Assembly (NCBI GenBank): GCA_011048645.1
Contig: DSDR01000017.1
Coordinates: 1 to 7,581, forward strand
Reading direction: 5' to 3'
Source of the DNA: Phycisphaerales bacterium
GTDB taxonomy: Bacteria; Planctomycetota; Phycisphaerae; Sedimentisphaerales; Anaerohalosphaeraceae
Length of the DNA stretch: 7,581 nt
Shown one piece after another: positions 1-6,164 of this stretch (position 1 is the stretch's first letter; every line of letters begins with the position of its first letter). A program made the position numbers and the translations under genes. The notes under the pieces are model-generated. The model ran no database searches, had not been told where the DNA came from, and saw only the letters and a program-made list of their open reading frames with translations.

Positions 1-2324
1 CCCGGGGTCGTAGGGATTTCAGCACTTTGATCGCCGTAATGAACGATACAGGAGCCGCCCTGTCTGGAAAACAGACGCACTTCGGTCAGGCGTCCATCCT
101 TCCACTGCATATCCACCACAAATCCCCCGCGGGCGCACAGCCCCTTGACCGAACCGGCGGCCCAGGCTTTGGGCAGCGCCGGCAGCAGATGCACGTACCC
201 GGCATGGCTTTGCAGCAGCATCTCGGCAACCGCGGCGGTTCCGCCGAAATTGCCGTCAATCTGAAACGGCGGGTGTGTATCAAACAGATTCAGCAGCGTC
301 GAGTGAGCCAGCAGCGCGTGCAGATTGTCATGGGCCTTTTGCGCTTCGCGCAGGCGCGCCCAGATGTTGATGATCCAGGCGCGACTCCAGCCGGTATGTC
401 CGCCGCCGTGTGCCAGACGATGATCAATGCTCTTGCGGATCGCGTCGATCAGATCGGGTGTTTGCTCAAAAGTGTATTGCCGCCCCGGATGCAGGGCATA
501 AACGTGGGAGATATGCCGATGCCCCGGCTCGCGCTCCTCGAAGGGGCGCGACCATTCGAGCAGGCGGCCGTCGGGGGCGATTTGCGGCATGGCCAGATGG
601 GTCCGGGCAGTCCGAATCTCAGCGACCAGGGCATCGTCAATGCCGAGAATCTCAGCGGCCTCCAGCGCATTGGTAAATACGTCCCAGACAATCTGCTGGC
701 TCATCGCCGCGCCCATATCCAGACTGGCCGCCTGTCCATCCGGGCCGATAAAGGTATTTTCCGGCGAGTTTGACGGGCCGCCAACCAGTTTGCCGGTGCG
801 CGGGTCCTGGACCAGATAATCAAGGAAAAACAGCGACGCCTCTTTAAGCACCGGCCAGGCGCGGTCGCGCAAAAACGCTTTATCCCGTGTAAATCGGTAA
901 CGTTCCATAAAATGCTGCGTACACCACGCCCCGCCGAACGGCCACATTCCCCATTGCGGCGACCCGATGGGCGTGGTCCAGAGCCAGGCGTCGGTAGTGT
1001 GGTGAGCGACAAAACCGCGACAGCGATAGACCTCTTGGGCGGTTTTCTGTCCCGACGGCACGAGGGCTTCGATCAAATCAAAAAACGGGTCGTGGCATTC
1101 GGACAGGTTGGTTACTTCCGCCGGCCAGTAATTCATCTGAATATTGATGTTGATGTGATAATCGGCGTTCCACGGCGCTTCGATGTGTTCATTCCACAGC
1201 CCCTGGAGATTGGCCGGCAACGTCCCCGGACGCGAGGAGCCTATCAGTAAATATCGTCCGAATTGAAAATAAAGCATCGCCAGGGCCGGATCGTGTGCGC
1301 CGCCTTTGACGGCCTCCAGCCGCTTGTCGGTCGGCAGGTGGGCCGCTTCTGAACCGCCCAAATCCAGTTCAACCCGCCGGAACAACCGTCGATGATCGTC
1401 GATATGGGCGGCCTTGGTCGCTTCGTGCGATTTGGCCATGGCTTCGAGCAGCCGTCCGCCGCATCGGGCGCGGAGGTCGTCGGTCAACGGTTCGTAAGGA
1501 TTGTCTTGATTGTAGTCGGTCGCCGCGGTCAGCAGCAGCCGCACTGCGTCGGCGTCGCGAATCGCCAGCGCATTGCCATCGGCTGCGCACCGTCCGCCGG
1601 ACACATCGGCATACAGCGTCGCATGATAACGCACCCCCTTGTGGTTTCCATTATGAGAGGCCTGTCCGCTGATCATCAGCAGGGTATCGCCGACGGCGAC
1701 GGTTTCATAATCGGCCGGTCTGTCCAGACGCACCGTCAAATTCAGCGCCGCCGGCTTGGACGCCGTCAGCGAAATCACCAGGACCTCATCCGGTGCAGAG
1801 GAAAACACCTCGCGTTTATAGGTAACGCCGTCCACTTCAAATGTTGTCGTTGCCACCGCGGTGTCCAGGTTCAGGTCTCGTTGGTAGGTGCTGATGTCGG
1901 TGTCCGGCAATTGCATTTCCAGCCGCAGGTCGCCGAGGGTCTGATGGCTGCGCGGCGAAATCCGCGGCCCTAAAAAACGACGGGCGATGAGGCGTTCGGC
2001 CTGGGCGTATTGATCTTCAAAGAACAGCTTGCGTGCCTCGGCCAGCGCCTCATAGGCTCCCTGCGGCGGCTGCGGCACAGGGGGACCGGCCCACAGCGAA
2101 TCGATGTTCAATTGAATACGCTCGTTTTGGACGCCCCCGAACACCATCGCTCCGAGCCGACCGTTGCCGACCGGCAGCGCTTCGGTCCAGCGTCGAGCCG
2201 GCTGCTGATACCACAGCGACAGAGCCTGCTGATTTTCGGCATAAGCGCCGCCTGCCCACAACACAAAACCGGCCGCTGCAATCCACAAGCGAACAGTGAT
2301 CTTCCGCATACACAACCTCAACAT
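1..2324 (-). CDS. Secreted GH95 family alpha-L-fucosidase (3' end beyond window)
   Basis: The minus strand is open without interruption for 774 codons from the ATG at 2324 to the left edge. It predicts a glycoside hydrolase of family GH95, which removes alpha-linked L-fucose (or in some members L-galactose) from glycans by inverting hydrolysis. Residues 1-29 form a signal peptide: basic start, hydrophobic stretch, and an A-Y-A site before E30. The N-terminal domain has the family wording LPVGNGRLGAMVFGG and NIDSLWAGPP. The (alpha/alpha)6 catalytic part carries GLWN, then YHININIQMNYWPAE with N392 and N394, PSNSPEN with E522, EPGHRHISH, GGGHTGWSRAW and PPFQIDGNFGG with D690. By comparison with Bifidobacterium AfcA, E522 would be the general acid and D690 with the Asn pair the base system. 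GH95 proteins are commonly 750-800 residues, so little is missing. It is divergent from the next gene and has no visible partner here. Periplasmic or extracellular location is inferred. Family call is very secure; exact sugar is not. Confidence 0.95.
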   Translation of the reverse strand, partial: MLRLCMRKITVRLWIAAAGFVLWAGGAYAENQQALSLWYQQPARRWTEALPVGNGRLGAMVFGGVQNERIQLNIDSLWAGPPVPQPPQGAYEALAEARKLFFEDQYAQAERLIARRFLGPRISPRSHQTLGDLRLEMQLPDTDISTYQRDLNLDTAVATTTFEVDGVTYKREVFSSAPDEVLVISLTASKPAALNLTVRLDRPADYETVAVGDTLLMISGQASHNGNHKGVRYHATLYADVSGGRCAADGNALAIRDADAVRLLLTAATDYNQDNPYEPLTDDLRARCGGRLLEAMAKSHEATKAAHIDDHRRLFRRVELDLGGSEAAHLPTDKRLEAVKGGAHDPALAMLYFQFGRYLLIGSSRPGTLPANLQGLWNEHIEAPWNADYHININIQMNYWPAEVTNLSECHDPFFDLIEALVPSGQKTAQEVYRCRGFVAHHTTDAWLWTTPIGSPQWGMWPFGGAWCTQHFMERYRFTRDKAFLRDRAWPVLKEASLFFLDYLVQDPRTGKLVGGPSNSPENTFIGPDGQAASLDMGAAMSQQIVWDVFTNALEAAEILGIDDALVAEIRTARTHLAMPQIAPDGRLLEWSRPFEEREPGHRHISHVYALHPGRQYTFEQTPDLIDAIRKSIDHRLAHGGGHTGWSRAWIINIWARLREAQKAHDNLHALLAHSTLLNLFDTHPPFQIDGNFGGTAAVAEMLLQSHAGYVHLLPALPKAWAAGSVKGLCARGGFVVDMQWKDGRLTEVRLFSRQGGSCIVHYGDQSAEIPTTP

Positions 2325-2328
2325 AAAA

Positions 2329-2333
2329 CCTCC
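2329..2333 (-). promoter_or_regulatory. Shine-Dalgarno sequence that fixes the GH95 start
   Basis: GGAGG (minus strand) lies four bases before the ATG at 2324. This favours that start over the in-frame ATG at 2309, which would sit 19 bases away. The spacing is slightly short. Either start leaves a usable signal peptide. Confidence 0.6.
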
Positions 2334-2436
2334 GTAACATTTTCAACCATCGTCTTGTTCACGGCATCGTCCTGACACTCGTCGGTATTGTAATTGAACA
2401 CAGGTCGTTTGGGTACAAAGTTTTCGAGTCTGTCTC

Positions 2437-2464
2437 TTGTTTTTGAGGCAAATACGTGTATAAT
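2437..2464 (+). promoter_or_regulatory. Sigma-70-type promoter for the P5C dehydrogenase gene
   Basis: A perfect TATAAT (2459-2464) is preceded by TTGTTT (2437-2442) with a 16-base spacer, in the divergent region between the GH95 gene and the dehydrogenase. Transcription would start near 2471, leaving an untranslated leader of about 86 bases. The leader holds a small AGGG-TACT-CCCT hairpin but no recognisable riboswitch. The -35 box is weak (3 of 6), so the call rests on the -10. The rest of 2325-2556 shows no gene. Confidence 0.6.
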
Positions 2465-2556
2465 AGTCGCAAACAGGTAATCCGGTTATCAATATTGCAG
2501 GGTACTCCCTCACGTTCGCAACAGCAGCGATCACGGAACCGAACAGGAGAAATCGA

Positions 2557-4185
2557 ATGTACAATACCGTCAGCAATATTCCCAAGCCCGTCAACGAACC
2601 CATTTTTTCCTACGCGCCGAACACGACGCCTCGCCGCTTACTGCAGGAAGCCCTCCAGCAACTGGAAGGCGAAACTCTGGATATTCCATTGATTATCGGC
2701 GGGCGGGAAATCCGCACGGGCAAGACCGGCTCCTGCATCCAGCCTCACGCCCACAGCCGCTCGCTGGGCCAATTTCATAAGGCCGGGCCAAAGGAGGTCC
2801 ATCTGGCGATTGAGGCCTCGCAAAAGGCCAAAAAGGACTGGGAAAACCTCAGTTTTCCGCAACGGGCGTCGATTTTTCTCAAGGCCGCGGACCTGCTCAG
2901 CAGCACATATCGTTATTGGGTCAATGCCGCCGCGATGCTCAACCTCAGCAAGAACGTGTTTCAGGCCGAGATCGACAGCGCATGTGAACTGATTGATTTT
3001 TGGCGATTCAATGCCTGGTATATGCAGGAACTGTATAAGGATCAGCCGCTCTACTCAACCGGCGGGACGCTGAACGGTGTGGAATACCGCCCGCTGGAGG
3101 GGTTTGTGTTTGCGGTCACGCCGTTTAACTTTGTCTCCATTGGCGGCAACCTCTGCACGGCGCCGGCGATGCTTGGCAATACGGTTTTGTGGAAGCCGGC
3201 TTCGACGGCGGTATATCCGGCCTATTGGGTGATGAAAATCCTTCAGGAGGCGGGGCTGCCGGACGGGGTGATTAACTTTGTGCCCGGCGCCGGGGCGGAT
3301 GTGGGCGATCCGGCGCTGGCCTCGCCGTTGTTTGCCGGGCTGCACTTTACCGGCAGTACGGAGGTCTTTCAGTCGATGTGGAAGACGATCGGCGGCCGCA
3401 TCGCCGACTACAAATCCTATCCGCGGGTCGTCGGCGAAACCGGCGGTAAGGATTTTATGGTCGCGCACGCCTCGGCTGACCCGGAAGCGACCATTGCGGC
3501 GATCATTCGCGGCGCGTATGAATATCAGGGGCAGAAATGCTCGGCTCTGTCGCGGATGTACATCGCCAAAAGTTTGTGGAAAACAATCAAAGAACCGCTG
3601 ATTGAGCAGATTCAATCCATCCGGATCGGTCCGCCGCAGGAGTTCGGCCATTTTATGAATGCGGTAATTGACAAAGCGTCCTTTACCAATACCCAAGGGT
3701 ATATTGATCGCGCCGCAGCCAGCCCGTCGGCTCGCATTTTGGTCGGGGGCGGATGCGACGACCGAACGGGCTACTTCATCGAACCGACGCTCATCGAGAC
3801 GGACGACCCGCACTATGAAACGATGGAGCAAGAGCTATTCGCGCCGGTCTTGACGGCGTATATTTATGACGACGCCGACTATGATGCGGCGCTGCGGCTG
3901 TGCGATCAGACCAGTCCCTACGGGCTGACCGGCTGCGTCTTTGCCCGCGACCGCTACGCCATCGCCCAGGCGCTTGAGGCCCTGCGTCATTCGGCGGGCA
4001 ACTTTTATATCAACGACAAACCCACCGGCGCCGTCGTCGGCCAGCAGCCATTCGGGGGAGGACGGGGATCGGGCACCAACGACAAGGCCGGGTCAATGCT
4101 GAACCTGCTGCGGTGGGTCTCGGTGCGGACGATCAAAGAGACGTTCACGCCGCCGAGCGATTATCGTTATCCGTTTATGGACTGA
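2557..4185 (+). CDS. pruA: L-glutamate gamma-semialdehyde dehydrogenase (1-pyrroline-5-carboxylate dehydrogenase)
   Basis: This 542-residue protein is an ALDH4-type aldehyde dehydrogenase that oxidises glutamate semialdehyde (the open form of 1-pyrroline-5-carboxylate) to glutamate with NAD+, the second step of proline breakdown. Visible landmarks are the PFNF segment at 189-192, FTGSTE at 264-269, VVGETGGKDF with general base E294, GQKCSALSR with the catalytic thiol C328, and VGQQPFGGGRGSGTND near 495-509. The C-terminus, including NFYINDKPTGAVVGQQPFGG and TIKET, closely follows the human mitochondrial ALDH4A1 sequence as I recall it, so this is the stand-alone eukaryote-like form rather than the proline-dehydrogenase fusion PutA. 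The ATG is preceded by AGGAGA at good spacing. No proline dehydrogenase gene is in view. It converges with proC, which acts on the same metabolite. Cytoplasmic. Confidence 0.95.
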   Translation: MYNTVSNIPKPVNEPIFSYAPNTTPRRLLQEALQQLEGETLDIPLIIGGREIRTGKTGSCIQPHAHSRSLGQFHKAGPKEVHLAIEASQKAKKDWENLSFPQRASIFLKAADLLSSTYRYWVNAAAMLNLSKNVFQAEIDSACELIDFWRFNAWYMQELYKDQPLYSTGGTLNGVEYRPLEGFVFAVTPFNFVSIGGNLCTAPAMLGNTVLWKPASTAVYPAYWVMKILQEAGLPDGVINFVPGAGADVGDPALASPLFAGLHFTGSTEVFQSMWKTIGGRIADYKSYPRVVGETGGKDFMVAHASADPEATIAAIIRGAYEYQGQKCSALSRMYIAKSLWKTIKEPLIEQIQSIRIGPPQEFGHFMNAVIDKASFTNTQGYIDRAAASPSARILVGGGCDDRTGYFIEPTLIETDDPHYETMEQELFAPVLTAYIYDDADYDAALRLCDQTSPYGLTGCVFARDRYAIAQALEALRHSAGNFYINDKPTGAVVGQQPFGGGRGSGTNDKAGSMLNLLRWVSVRTIKETFTPPSDYRYPFMD

Positions 4186-4209
4186 CCGCGGCTGCCATGG
4201 GATGCAGCG

Positions 4210-5028
4210 TTATTGGGCTTCCTGCGACAGTTTGATGCTGCGCTGACGGGCGCACTCGAATCCGGCAAACAGCACTTTGCCCAAGCCGAGTTTGTTAAAG
4301 GTTTCAATCGCCGCTTCGGTCGTGCCGCCGGGTGAGGTGACCTTGCGGCGCAGCTCGGCGGGGCTTTCGCCGCGGACGTAGGCCTGCTTGGCCAGCACGC
4401 CGGCCCCTTTGGCGGTCTGATAGACCAGTTGCTCGGCGATATCAACCGGAATGCCCATCTCAACGGCGGCCTTGACCATCTCTTCCATCAGCACAAAAAA
4501 GTAGGCCGGCCCTGAGCCGCTGATCGCGGTTACCGCATCGATGAGGTGTTCCTGGTTGACCACGACGGCGCGCCCCACCGCCGCGAACAACTGGAGGGCA
4601 AGCTCGACCGCGGCGTCGGAGCCATTGGCCGAATAGATGGCCGTGGCTCCCTCATCGACCATCGCCGGCGTGTTGGGCATCGCCCGGATAATTTGACAAT
4701 TGCTCAGAGACTGCGACAGATAGTCGGTGGTAATGCCTGCGGCAATCGAAATGACAATGGAATTGTCCTGCGTTTTGCCCCGGATGCCCTGGAGCATCGC
4801 TTTGACATTTTGCGGCTTGACACAGATCATCAGCACCCTCGCATGCGCGACAAGCTCTTCATTGCGGGTGGTGGTCTTGATATGATACTCCTCGGCAATA
4901 TAACGAAGCCGCTCATCGCGAACGTCCGAGGCCATAATCCGATCGGGCTTGTACAGCCCGGAGCTGATTAACCCCTTAATGATGGCTTCGGCCATATTGC
5001 CGCACCCGATAATTCCTATTTTGTCCAT
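4210..5028 (-). CDS. proC: Pyrroline-5-carboxylate reductase
   Basis: The 272-residue product reduces 1-pyrroline-5-carboxylate to L-proline with NAD(P)H, the last step of proline synthesis, in the cytoplasm. The N-terminal Rossmann fold shows IGIIGCGNMAEA (residues 4-15), whose G8, G10 and A13 match the dinucleotide-binding pattern. RAMPNTPA (115-122), the SGSGPAYFF segment (170-178) and VTSPGGTTEAA (230-240) are the P5CR signatures that build the substrate site in the C-terminal helical dimerisation domain. Length is normal for the family. The ATG at 5028 has AGGA six bases upstream. The gene ends 24 bases from the end of the converging P5C dehydrogenase. A strong terminator lies between it and the upstream ferredoxin gene, so it probably uses its own promoter within 5029-5160. 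I could not find convincing boxes for one. Confidence 0.96.
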   Translation of the reverse strand: MDKIGIIGCGNMAEAIIKGLISSGLYKPDRIMASDVRDERLRYIAEEYHIKTTTRNEELVAHARVLMICVKPQNVKAMLQGIRGKTQDNSIVISIAAGITTDYLSQSLSNCQIIRAMPNTPAMVDEGATAIYSANGSDAAVELALQLFAAVGRAVVVNQEHLIDAVTAISGSGPAYFFVLMEEMVKAAVEMGIPVDIAEQLVYQTAKGAGVLAKQAYVRGESPAELRRKVTSPGGTTEAAIETFNKLGLGKVLFAGFECARQRSIKLSQEAQ

Positions 5029-5162
5029 TGAATATCCTGATTAAGAAAACACAACCTCGTCTGATGCGTCCTGCAGGCGTCCAATCCGCCTTTGATCGAC
5101 TCATTGCCCTTGACGGACAACCGCCAAACGGAGGGATTGAAAGAGACCGCAAAGGCCGCTCT

Positions 5163-5202
5163 GAAAAGGAAAGGAACACCCCGCCGGTCAGCCGACCGGC
5201 GG
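5163..5202 (-). terminator. Intrinsic terminator of the ferredoxin gene
   Basis: Read on the minus strand, 5202-5181 forms a nine-base-pair GC-rich stem (CCGCCGGTC/GACCGGCGG) closed by a four-base loop. A pyrimidine-rich tail with several T runs follows, down to about 5163. It starts about 28 bases after the ferredoxin stop codon, the classic position. It should separate ferredoxin transcription from proC downstream. The tail is not a pure T run, so termination may be partial. Confidence 0.75.
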
Positions 5203-5230
5203 ATGCGGATGGGAGTCAATATCCAGACGG

Positions 5231-5413
5231 TTACTCGACGACAATCGCCTCAACCGGACACTCATCGGCGGCCTGCTGGACAGTTTCCTCCAGTTCTGCG
5301 GGGACTTCGTCAACAATGACCTCAGCGATGGAATCGCCCATTGCAAAGACTTCCGGGCAGGTATCCACACACAATCCACAAGCGGTGCAGCTATCTTCGA
5401 TTCGTACCTTCAT
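5231..5413 (-). CDS. Small single-cluster [4Fe-4S] ferredoxin
   Basis: This 60-residue protein is a low-potential electron carrier of the Thermotoga/Desulfovibrio single-cluster type. The cluster ligands are C9, C12 and C15 in S-C-T-A-C-G-L-C, plus the distal C52 in D-E-C-P-V-E-A-I. C19, in D-T-C-P, is not needed as a ligand in single-cluster forms. In Thermotoga maritima ferredoxin (from memory) the equivalent Cys forms a disulfide with a Cys eight residues before the last ligand. Here that position is T44, so no such bond can form. The protein is very acidic, as usual for ferredoxins. The ATG at 5413 has GGAG seven bases upstream; extending the frame upstream adds residues unlike the family. 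It has its own promoter and terminator. The redox partner cannot be told from context, but such proteins suggest an anaerobic or microaerophilic metabolism. Confidence 0.93.
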   Translation of the reverse strand: MKVRIEDSCTACGLCVDTCPEVFAMGDSIAEVIVDEVPAELEETVQQAADECPVEAIVVE

Positions 5414-5470
5414 GCTTCCACTCCGTTTGAGGTTTGATCTTGATATTAGCCATAACAGGATTCGGATGTT

Positions 5471-5500
5471 ATTATAATCCAAAAAATCTTTGATTTGCAA
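5471..5500 (-). promoter_or_regulatory. Promoter of the ferredoxin gene
   Basis: On the minus strand TTGCAA (5500-5495) and a perfect TATAAT (5476-5471) are separated by 18 bases. Transcription would begin near 5464, about 50 bases before the ferredoxin ATG. It diverges from the SRP RNA transcription unit. Confidence 0.65.
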
Positions 5501-5604
5501 TGTTTTTTGTGGAAAATCGCTGTTTTCTATGTAAACTGCTATTTTTACAATCAGGATGGACGAACACGAGAGCATAAAAGATCCTCGTTAAAATTTGGCG
5601 AGAA

Positions 5605-5610
5605 TATAAT
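5605..5610 (+). promoter_or_regulatory. Probable -10 box for the SRP RNA
   Basis: A perfect TATAAT ends 25 bases before the first paired base of the SRP RNA. It would give a start near 5617 and a short 5' leader to be trimmed. No good -35 box is visible at the right distance. The DNA just upstream is AT-rich and holds an interrupted palindrome (5584-5602). The stretch 5414-5635 otherwise contains no gene. Confidence 0.45.
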
Positions 5611-5635
5611 CTTTTGTCAGTTTGAACTTTTTCAG

Positions 5636-5730
5636 GGTCGGGTCCCATGCAAGTGCCCGGTGCGAATCTGGTCAGGCGGGGAACCGAGCAGCCATAAGCA
5701 TTCGCGGTGCTGTGCGTGGCAAACCCGACC
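5636..5730 (+). ncRNA. ffs: Small bacterial signal recognition particle RNA (4.5S-like)
   Basis: This RNA pairs with the Ffh protein in the particle that delivers nascent membrane and secreted proteins to the membrane. It folds into a single long hairpin. The ends GGTCGGGT (5636-5643) and ACCCGACC (5723-5730) are perfectly complementary. CCATGCA (5645-5651) pairs with TGCGTGG (5713-5719), and TGCGAAT (5661-5667) with ATTCGCG (5700-5706). The apex is the conserved Ffh-binding domain: GGTCAG, a three-pair stem CGG/CCG capped by a GGAA tetraloop (5680-5683), then GCAGCC. At about 95 bases with no Alu domain it is the small type. The plus-strand direction and position upstream of dnaX match an arrangement known in other bacteria. 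The exact mature ends are inferred from pairing. Only a weak CTTTT follows, so read-through towards dnaX is possible. Confidence 0.93.
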
Positions 5731-5738
5731 ACCCTTTT

Positions 5739-5780
5739 GAAATTGAATAATGATTATTGAATATTGGTTATTGGTTGTGT
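5739..5780 (+). repeat. Left heptad-repeat arm flanking the four-helix-bundle gene
   Basis: About six tandem seven-base units, mostly ending in ATTG or ATG. The clearest are ATTATTG at 5753, AATATTG at 5760 and GTTATTG at 5767, and the array ends with GTTGTGT at 5774. It is an inverted copy of the array at 6129-6164. The 21 bases nearest the gene match the reverse complement of 6129-6149 at 16 of 21 positions. Confidence 0.75.
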
Positions 5781-5785
5781 ACAAT
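5757..5785 (+). promoter_or_regulatory. Promoter inside the left repeat arm, probably giving a leaderless mRNA
   Basis: TTGAAT (5757-5762) and TACAAT (5780-5785) are separated by the ideal 17 bases (4 of 6 and 5 of 6 matches to consensus). Seven bases separate TACAAT from the ATG at 5793, so the predicted transcription start falls at or one base before the start codon. This fits the absence of a Shine-Dalgarno sequence for this gene. Confidence 0.5.
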
Positions 5786-5792
5786 AGTTTTA

Positions 5793-6155
5793 ATGACTCC
5801 GAATGAACTGAAAAGTCGAACAAACATATTTGCCCATCGCTGTGTTAAACTTGCACTTTCATTGCCGGATACTCCCTTATCCAGGCATATTCAAAACCAA
5901 CTCATTCGTTGCTCTACTTCCGTACCGGCCAACTATCGAGCATCCTGCCTAGCCCATTCCAAAGCGGCTTTTTCGTCAAAAATCAGCATTGTCCTCGAAG
6001 AAACAGATGAAACGGCTTTCTGGATTGAATTTCTGATCGAAGAAGGTATATTACCTTTGACTCAGTGTGAAGCATTACTAAATGAAGCCAAAGAATTGAC
6101 GGCTGTCTTTGTTGCTTCTCGGAAAACCGCACAAACAATAAGCAATAAACAATAA
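5793..6155 (+). CDS. Four-helix-bundle protein of the 23S rRNA intervening-sequence (S23/IVP) family
   Basis: From the ATG at 5793 the product is 120 residues, the usual size for this family (TIGR02436-like, structurally related to the Avd accessory protein of diversity-generating retroelements). The N-terminus MTPNELKSRTNIFAHRCVKL, the core R-C-S-T-S-V-P-A-N-Y-R-A-S, and the segment I-V-L-E-E-T-D-E-T-A-F-W-I-E-F-L are family hallmarks. The protein should be all alpha and form oligomers with a nucleic-acid-binding surface; its cellular role is not established. A TTG at 5757 could extend it by 12 residues, but those do not resemble the family and include the promoter, so ATG 5793 is preferred. 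There is no Shine-Dalgarno sequence. The last codons lie within the right repeat arm, and the stop is nine bases before the dnaX ATG. Here the gene is not inside an rRNA but between ffs and dnaX. Confidence 0.88.
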   Translation: MTPNELKSRTNIFAHRCVKLALSLPDTPLSRHIQNQLIRCSTSVPANYRASCLAHSKAAFSSKISIVLEETDETAFWIEFLIEEGILPLTQCEALLNEAKELTAVFVASRKTAQTISNKQ

Positions 6156-6164
6156 GCAATCAAT
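6129..6164 (-). repeat. Right heptad-repeat arm, overlapping the gene end and abutting dnaX
   Basis: CAATAA recurs at 6136, 6143 and 6150, exactly seven bases apart, followed by CAATCAAT up to the dnaX ATG. Read on the minus strand it is the same TTATTG heptad as the left arm, ending towards the gene in TTTGTGC (left arm GTTGTGT). It encodes the last residues and the stop codon of the four-helix-bundle protein. Confidence 0.75.

Larger units (their letters stand above)
5739..6164 (+). mobile_element. Candidate inserted cassette: four-helix-bundle gene with inverted heptad arms
   Basis: A block of about 426 bases between the SRP RNA and dnaX is bounded by inverted arrays of the same A/T-rich heptad and contains one gene. 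It is visibly richer in A/T than the genes on either side. Members of this protein family are known inside 23S rRNA intervening sequences, which are inserted elements with complementary ends, so a transposable or once-mobile origin is plausible. No transposase or clear target-site duplication is seen. Mobility is inference. Confidence 0.35.

Noticed and set aside
27..1973. Long plus-strand open frames inside 1-2324 (for example 27-773, 912-1250 and 1392-1973)
   Set aside because: They lie antisense to the clear GH95 gene, have no recognisable domains or ribosome-binding sites, and arise from GC-rich codon use.
2387..2418. Possible GH95 promoter on the minus strand (TACAAT with TTGTAC upstream)
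   Set aside because: The spacer would be 20 bases, too long, and no better -35 box is near. The -10 may be real but cannot be supported alone.
3055..3831. A 258-codon minus-strand open frame within the P5C dehydrogenase gene
   Set aside because: Arginine-rich, low-complexity composition with no known motifs; a shadow of a strongly conserved gene.
4191..4208. Possible bidirectional terminator hairpin between the converging dehydrogenase and proC genes
   Set aside because: Only a five-base-pair stem (GCTGC/GCAGC) with an eight-base loop and no T run on either strand.
5556..5591. An 11-codon mini frame (MDEHESIKDPR) before the SRP RNA
   Set aside because: Very short, poorly spaced ribosome-binding site, no sign of selection, and upstream of a non-coding RNA.
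5757..5792. TTG start extending the four-helix-bundle protein by 12 residues
   Set aside because: The extra residues come from the repeat arm and promoter and do not match the family's usual N-terminus.
5739..6164. CRISPR-like array
   Set aside because: The repeats are seven bases long, directly adjacent without unique spacers, and split into two inverted arms around a gene.
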